Both the position numbers and the translations under genes were made by a program. A DNA stretch of 6,785 bases from Halorhodospira sp. (GTDB lineage Bacteria; Pseudomonadota; Gammaproteobacteria; Nitrococcales; Halorhodospiraceae): contig SKJZ01000020.1 in the NCBI GenBank assembly GCA_007121755.1, forward strand, positions 1 to 6,785, given 5' to 3'. The notes under the pieces are model-generated. The model was given only the letters and a program-made list of their open reading frames with translations, had not been told where the DNA came from and searched no databases. How positions within the stretch are numbered: the first letter of the stretch is position 1; the number at the start of each line of letters is the position of its first letter. Below are positions 5,422 to 6,785 of this stretch, piece by piece.

Positions 5422-5425
5422 CTCC
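5422..5425 (-). promoter_or_regulatory. Ribosome binding site that fixes the TTG start of the tlpA-like gene
   Basis: GGAG on the minus strand sits eight bases before TTG at 5413, within ACGGAGTAAAGGCCTTG. No ATG or GTG in the same frame is available between here and the dsbD stop, which makes this site decisive for the start. Confidence 0.6.
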
Positions 5426-5465
5426 GTGTGTTGATCGGCAGTTGCATTGGGGGGCTCGAAAACTG

Positions 5466-6785
5466 TTATTCAAACGCCGCGCGGGCGTGTTCGGCGAATC
5501 GCTCCGCGTCCATGAAGCCCACCACGCGGCGCTCGTCACGCTCCCGGCCCTCGGCATCGAAGAAGAGCACGGCCGGGGGCAGGAAGACGTTGAGCTGCTC
5601 CAGCAGCTTGCGGTCCGCCGGCGACATTCCGGTGACGTCGACCCGCAACTTCACTGCCTCATCGAGCGCTGCTCGGACCCGGTCGTCGGGCAGGGTGCGC
5701 TCCTCCAGTTGGACGCAGTAGACACACCACTCGGCGGTGACGTCGACCACCGCCGGCCGCCCCTCGGCGCGGGCCTGTTCCAGCGCCTTTTCCAATCCGT
5801 TGAGGCCGGAGACGCCCTCCCACTCGGCCAGGACACGCGCCCGCGCCTCGGCGTACGGGTCGCCGGTGATCCCGGTCCACGGCCGCAAGGGGTCGGTGGC
5901 GCCAGTCGCGGCGCCGCCGATTTGGGCAATGCCGACCACGGCGACCAAAGCCGCCAACGTCCCGGCCGCGGCGCGCGGCGCCGCGGCGCGGCCACCGGGG
6001 AGTTTGCGCAGCAGCCAGATCGCGGCGATCAGCAGCAGCGCGCCCCACGCGCCCAACTCCAGCCACGCCGGCAAAAACCGCGACGCCATCCACAACGCCA
6101 CGCCGAGGAAGACAAAGCCGAAGAGCTGCTTGACCGCCGTCATCCACGGGCCGGAGCCGGGCATCCAGCGCCCGGCGGCGGTGCCGACCACCAGTAGGGG
6201 CGCCCCCATGCCGAGCGCCATGGCGTAAAGCGCGGCGGCGCCGAGGGCGGCGTCTCCAGTGTTGCCGATGAAGGCGAGGGCGGCCACCAGGGCCGGGCCC
6301 GAGCAGGCGCCGACAATCAGCGTCGAGGCGACACCCATCCCGGCGACGCCCGCGGTCTGGCCGCCGGGCAGTCCGGCGGAGGCGTTCTGGAGGCGGCTCT
6401 GAAGCGCCGCCGGCATCTGGATCGAGTAGAAGCCGAACATCGCCCCGGCCAGGACCACGAAGAGCGCCGCGAACGCCCCAGCGGCGAGCGGCCCTTGGAG
6501 GTCGGCCTGGATAGCCCGCCCGGAGAGCCCCGCGAGCGCGCCGGCAGCGGCGTAGGTGACGGCCATCGCCTGGACATAGACAAAGGAGAGCCACAGCGCC
6601 CGCCCGGTGCCGGGCCGTCCGCCGCCCCGGCCCGCGCCGACGATCAAGCCGGAGAGGATCGGGATCATCGGGTAGAGGCAAGCGGTGAAGGCCAGCAGCA
6701 GGCCGGCAAGGAAAAAGCCACCGAGGATTGCGGCGGCGCTGCCGCCGCCGAGCAATCCGGCCAGCCGGGTGTCGCCGCCCCCGCC
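5466..6785 (-). CDS. dsbD: Thiol:disulfide interchange protein DsbD, 5' end off window
   Basis: The visible 439 residues cover the membrane domain and the C-terminal thioredoxin domain; the start, signal peptide and most or all of the periplasmic N-terminal domain lie beyond position 6785. DsbD moves electrons from cytoplasmic thioredoxin to periplasmic partners. I count eight hydrophobic segments (visible residues about 18-42, 65-87, 100-122, 152-174, 180-202, 218-240, 243-259 and 273-291), as expected. The two membrane cysteines are C36 in FTACLYPM and C161 in VGACSGPAL. The C-terminal domain has AEWCVYC (C354/C357) and the LPPAVLFFD loop (PP 403-404). Oddities: the usual 'FTPC' and 'SPC' prolines next to the membrane cysteines appear replaced (Ala36-1 and Ala161-1), and the thioredoxin pair is CVYC rather than the common CVAC/CVSC. 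It ends 52 nt before the tlpA-like gene and is probably co-transcribed. A separate CcdA plus thioredoxin is excluded by the single reading frame. Confidence 0.93.
   Translation of the reverse strand, partial: GGGGDTRLAGLLGGGSAAAILGGFFLAGLLLAFTACLYPMIPILSGLIVGAGRGGGRPGTGRALWLSFVYVQAMAVTYAAAGALAGLSGRAIQADLQGPLAAGAFAALFVVLAGAMFGFYSIQMPAALQSRLQNASAGLPGGQTAGVAGMGVASTLIVGACSGPALVAALAFIGNTGDAALGAAALYAMALGMGAPLLVVGTAAGRWMPGSGPWMTAVKQLFGFVFLGVALWMASRFLPAWLELGAWGALLLIAAIWLLRKLPGGRAAAPRAAAGTLAALVAVVGIAQIGGAATGATDPLRPWTGITGDPYAEARARVLAEWEGVSGLNGLEKALEQARAEGRPAVVDVTAEWCVYCVQLEERTLPDDRVRAALDEAVKLRVDVTGMSPADRKLLEQLNVFLPPAVLFFDAEGRERDERRVVGFMDAERFAEHARAAFE

Noticed and set aside
5414..5557. Upstream extension of the tlpA-like gene by 48 codons
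   Set aside because: It would overlap dsbD by 92 bp and put a non-hydrophobic segment before the membrane anchor; TTG at 5413 has a good ribosome site.

Overview
The window reads as GC-rich proteobacterial chromosome, most likely gammaproteobacterial. The main support is the minus-strand order dsbD - tlpA-like - aroQ - accB - accC. As I recall it, dsbD/aroQ/accB/accC is a conserved neighbourhood in Pseudomonas and related gammaproteobacteria. A finer placement, for example a halophilic or alkaliphilic Ectothiorhodospiraceae-like lineage, is only a guess. Every gene I can support is on the minus strand, so transcription runs from high to low coordinates.

Right part (about 2400-6785): a housekeeping block. 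It starts with the 3' three quarters of dsbD, a membrane thiol-disulfide transporter whose 5' end is off the window. A membrane-anchored TlpA/ResA-type thioredoxin follows, best started at an internal TTG. Then come aroQ (type II 3-dehydroquinase, shikimate pathway), accB (biotin carboxyl carrier protein) and accC (biotin carboxylase). The last three are tightly packed: 19 nt separate aroQ and accB, and accB and accC overlap or nearly touch. DsbD carries reducing power to the periplasm and the TlpA-like protein is a plausible client. AccB and AccC together carry out the first half-reaction of acetyl-CoA carboxylase.

Middle part (about 1735-2322): a secreted, probably outer-membrane protein resembling the YfaZ family. 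It sits where prmA often follows accC in related genomes.

Left part (1-1700): accessory in character. It holds a complete AAA ATPase of the AAA_14/DUF4143 type, an approximately 80-bp palindromic dispersed-repeat element that can fold into a cross, a 30-bp tandem duplication of that element's edge, and the first 45 codons of a Phd/YefM-type antitoxin. Upstream of the antitoxin is a pair of TGTACA half-sites that look like an autoregulatory operator. The toxin partner, if there is one, lies beyond position 1.

I see no rRNA, tRNA, CRISPR array, insertion sequence or replication origin. I find no convincing new multi-gene system. The least ordinary parts are the antitoxin operator, the cross-shaped repeat with its tandem edge, and the changed active-site surroundings in DsbD.
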